A stretch of 5,892 nt of DNA from positions 1 to 5,892 of the forward strand of contig CAVGIU010000090.1 in assembly GCA_963629425.1 (NCBI GenBank), written 5' to 3'. Of this stretch, positions 5,448-5,892 are shown piece by piece. Under the pieces are notes generated by a model. That model saw nothing but the letters and a program-made list of their open reading frames with translations, had not been told where the DNA came from and made no database searches. This stretch comes from F23-B02 sp963629425. GTDB lineage: Bacteria; Bacillota; Clostridia; Oscillospirales; Oscillospiraceae. A program made the position numbers and the translations under genes. How positions within the stretch are numbered: the stretch's first letter is position 1; each line of letters opens with the position of its first letter.

Positions 5448-5892
5448 ATGAAAAAAGTAATTTCCCTTATTCTCTGCGTTTTGATGCTCGGCAGTTGCAT
5501 GGCCTTTGCCGACACCATTGAGGGTAGCCGCACGGTCATAGGCGCCGACCTCGATGCAGACGATATCTCGTATGTATACAAGGAATTCGGAATCTCTCAG
5601 GGCGACGTCAAGGAGCTGACGGTCACGAACGCCGAGGAACGCGAGTACCTCAATGGGCTGGTCGATGAAAGTCTCATCGGCTCGAAGTCTATCTCCTGCG
5701 TGTACATTGAGGCATTATCCGAGGGCAAGGGGCTCGACGTTCAGGTCAAAAACATCACCTGGTGCACCCCGGACATGTACATGAACGCAATGGTCACAGC
5801 CGGCATCACCGACGCAAACGTGAAGATAGTCGCACCCTTTGAGGTCTCCGGCACGGCGGCACTTACGGGCATATATAAGGCCTATGAGGATA
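5448..5892 (+). CDS. DUF1002 (YpuA-like) secreted protein, 3' partial
   Basis: The first 148 residues of a DUF1002 family protein run off the right edge without a stop. Residues 1-21 are a signal peptide: MKKV, a hydrophobic core, and AFA at 19-21 with probable signal peptidase I cleavage before Asp22. An LGSC at 14-17 resembles a weak lipobox, so a lipoprotein is not excluded. The mature part shows the family pattern as in Bacillus YpuA: VTNAEEREYL (59-68), LIGSKSIS (76-83), DMYMNAMVTAGITDA (109-123) and APFEVSGTAALTGIYKAYE (129-147). The biochemical function of DUF1002 is unknown to me; the protein should act outside the membrane. The start ATG has AAAGGA about ten bases upstream. It is divergent from the symporter and shares the 390-base intergenic region, but no functional link is evident. 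Confidence 0.9.
   Translation, partial: MKKVISLILCVLMLGSCMAFADTIEGSRTVIGADLDADDISYVYKEFGISQGDVKELTVTNAEEREYLNGLVDESLIGSKSISCVYIEALSEGKGLDVQVKNITWCTPDMYMNAMVTAGITDANVKIVAPFEVSGTAALTGIYKAYED

Overview
The window looks like chromosomal DNA from a Gram-positive anaerobe of the Clostridia, perhaps an Oscillospirales-type gut lineage. The clues are an HMA domain beside a DsbD_2/TauE-type permease, a BcrA-type ABC exporter, a glycine riboswitch ahead of an AGCS symporter, a DUF1002 (YpuA-type) secreted protein, strong AGGAGG-like ribosome binding sites and roughly balanced GC with G/C-rich third codon positions. The taxon is an inference from gene content. A 10-base run of N at 1878-1887 shows this is a draft scaffold, probably metagenomic.

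Layout. On the minus strand, 29-1092 holds a metal-handling locus: an HMA (CopZ-like) domain followed by a THCxxMCGG membrane permease. It is broken by one clear +1 frameshift at a six-G run and possibly a second at the HMA-permease junction. A good sigma-A promoter drives it, with a palindrome over the predicted start site. Upstream, also on the minus strand, is trmO (1166-1828), a tRNA m6t6A37 methyltransferase, with its promoter at 1890-1917 across the gap. Facing away on the plus strand is a two-gene ABC exporter operon: ATPase 1938-2834 with a TTG start, and ABC-2 permease 2836-3591. A perfect 13-bp bidirectional terminator (3592-3622) separates it from a convergent AGCS sodium:amino-acid symporter (3638-5056, minus).

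The symporter has a long leader: a sigma-A promoter (5291-5319), a single glycine aptamer (5161-5240) and an intrinsic terminator (5086-5112) just before the ribosome binding site. Glycine therefore probably controls the transporter by transcription attenuation. A divergent promoter (5369-5398), embraced by a perfect 8-bp inverted repeat, reads into a DUF1002 secreted protein that runs off the right edge.

The genes are mostly independent housekeeping or transport units. I see no mobile element, CRISPR array, rRNA or tRNA, and no convincing new multi-gene system. The points most worth a second look are regulatory (the symporter leader and two palindromic operators) and the frameshifted metal locus.
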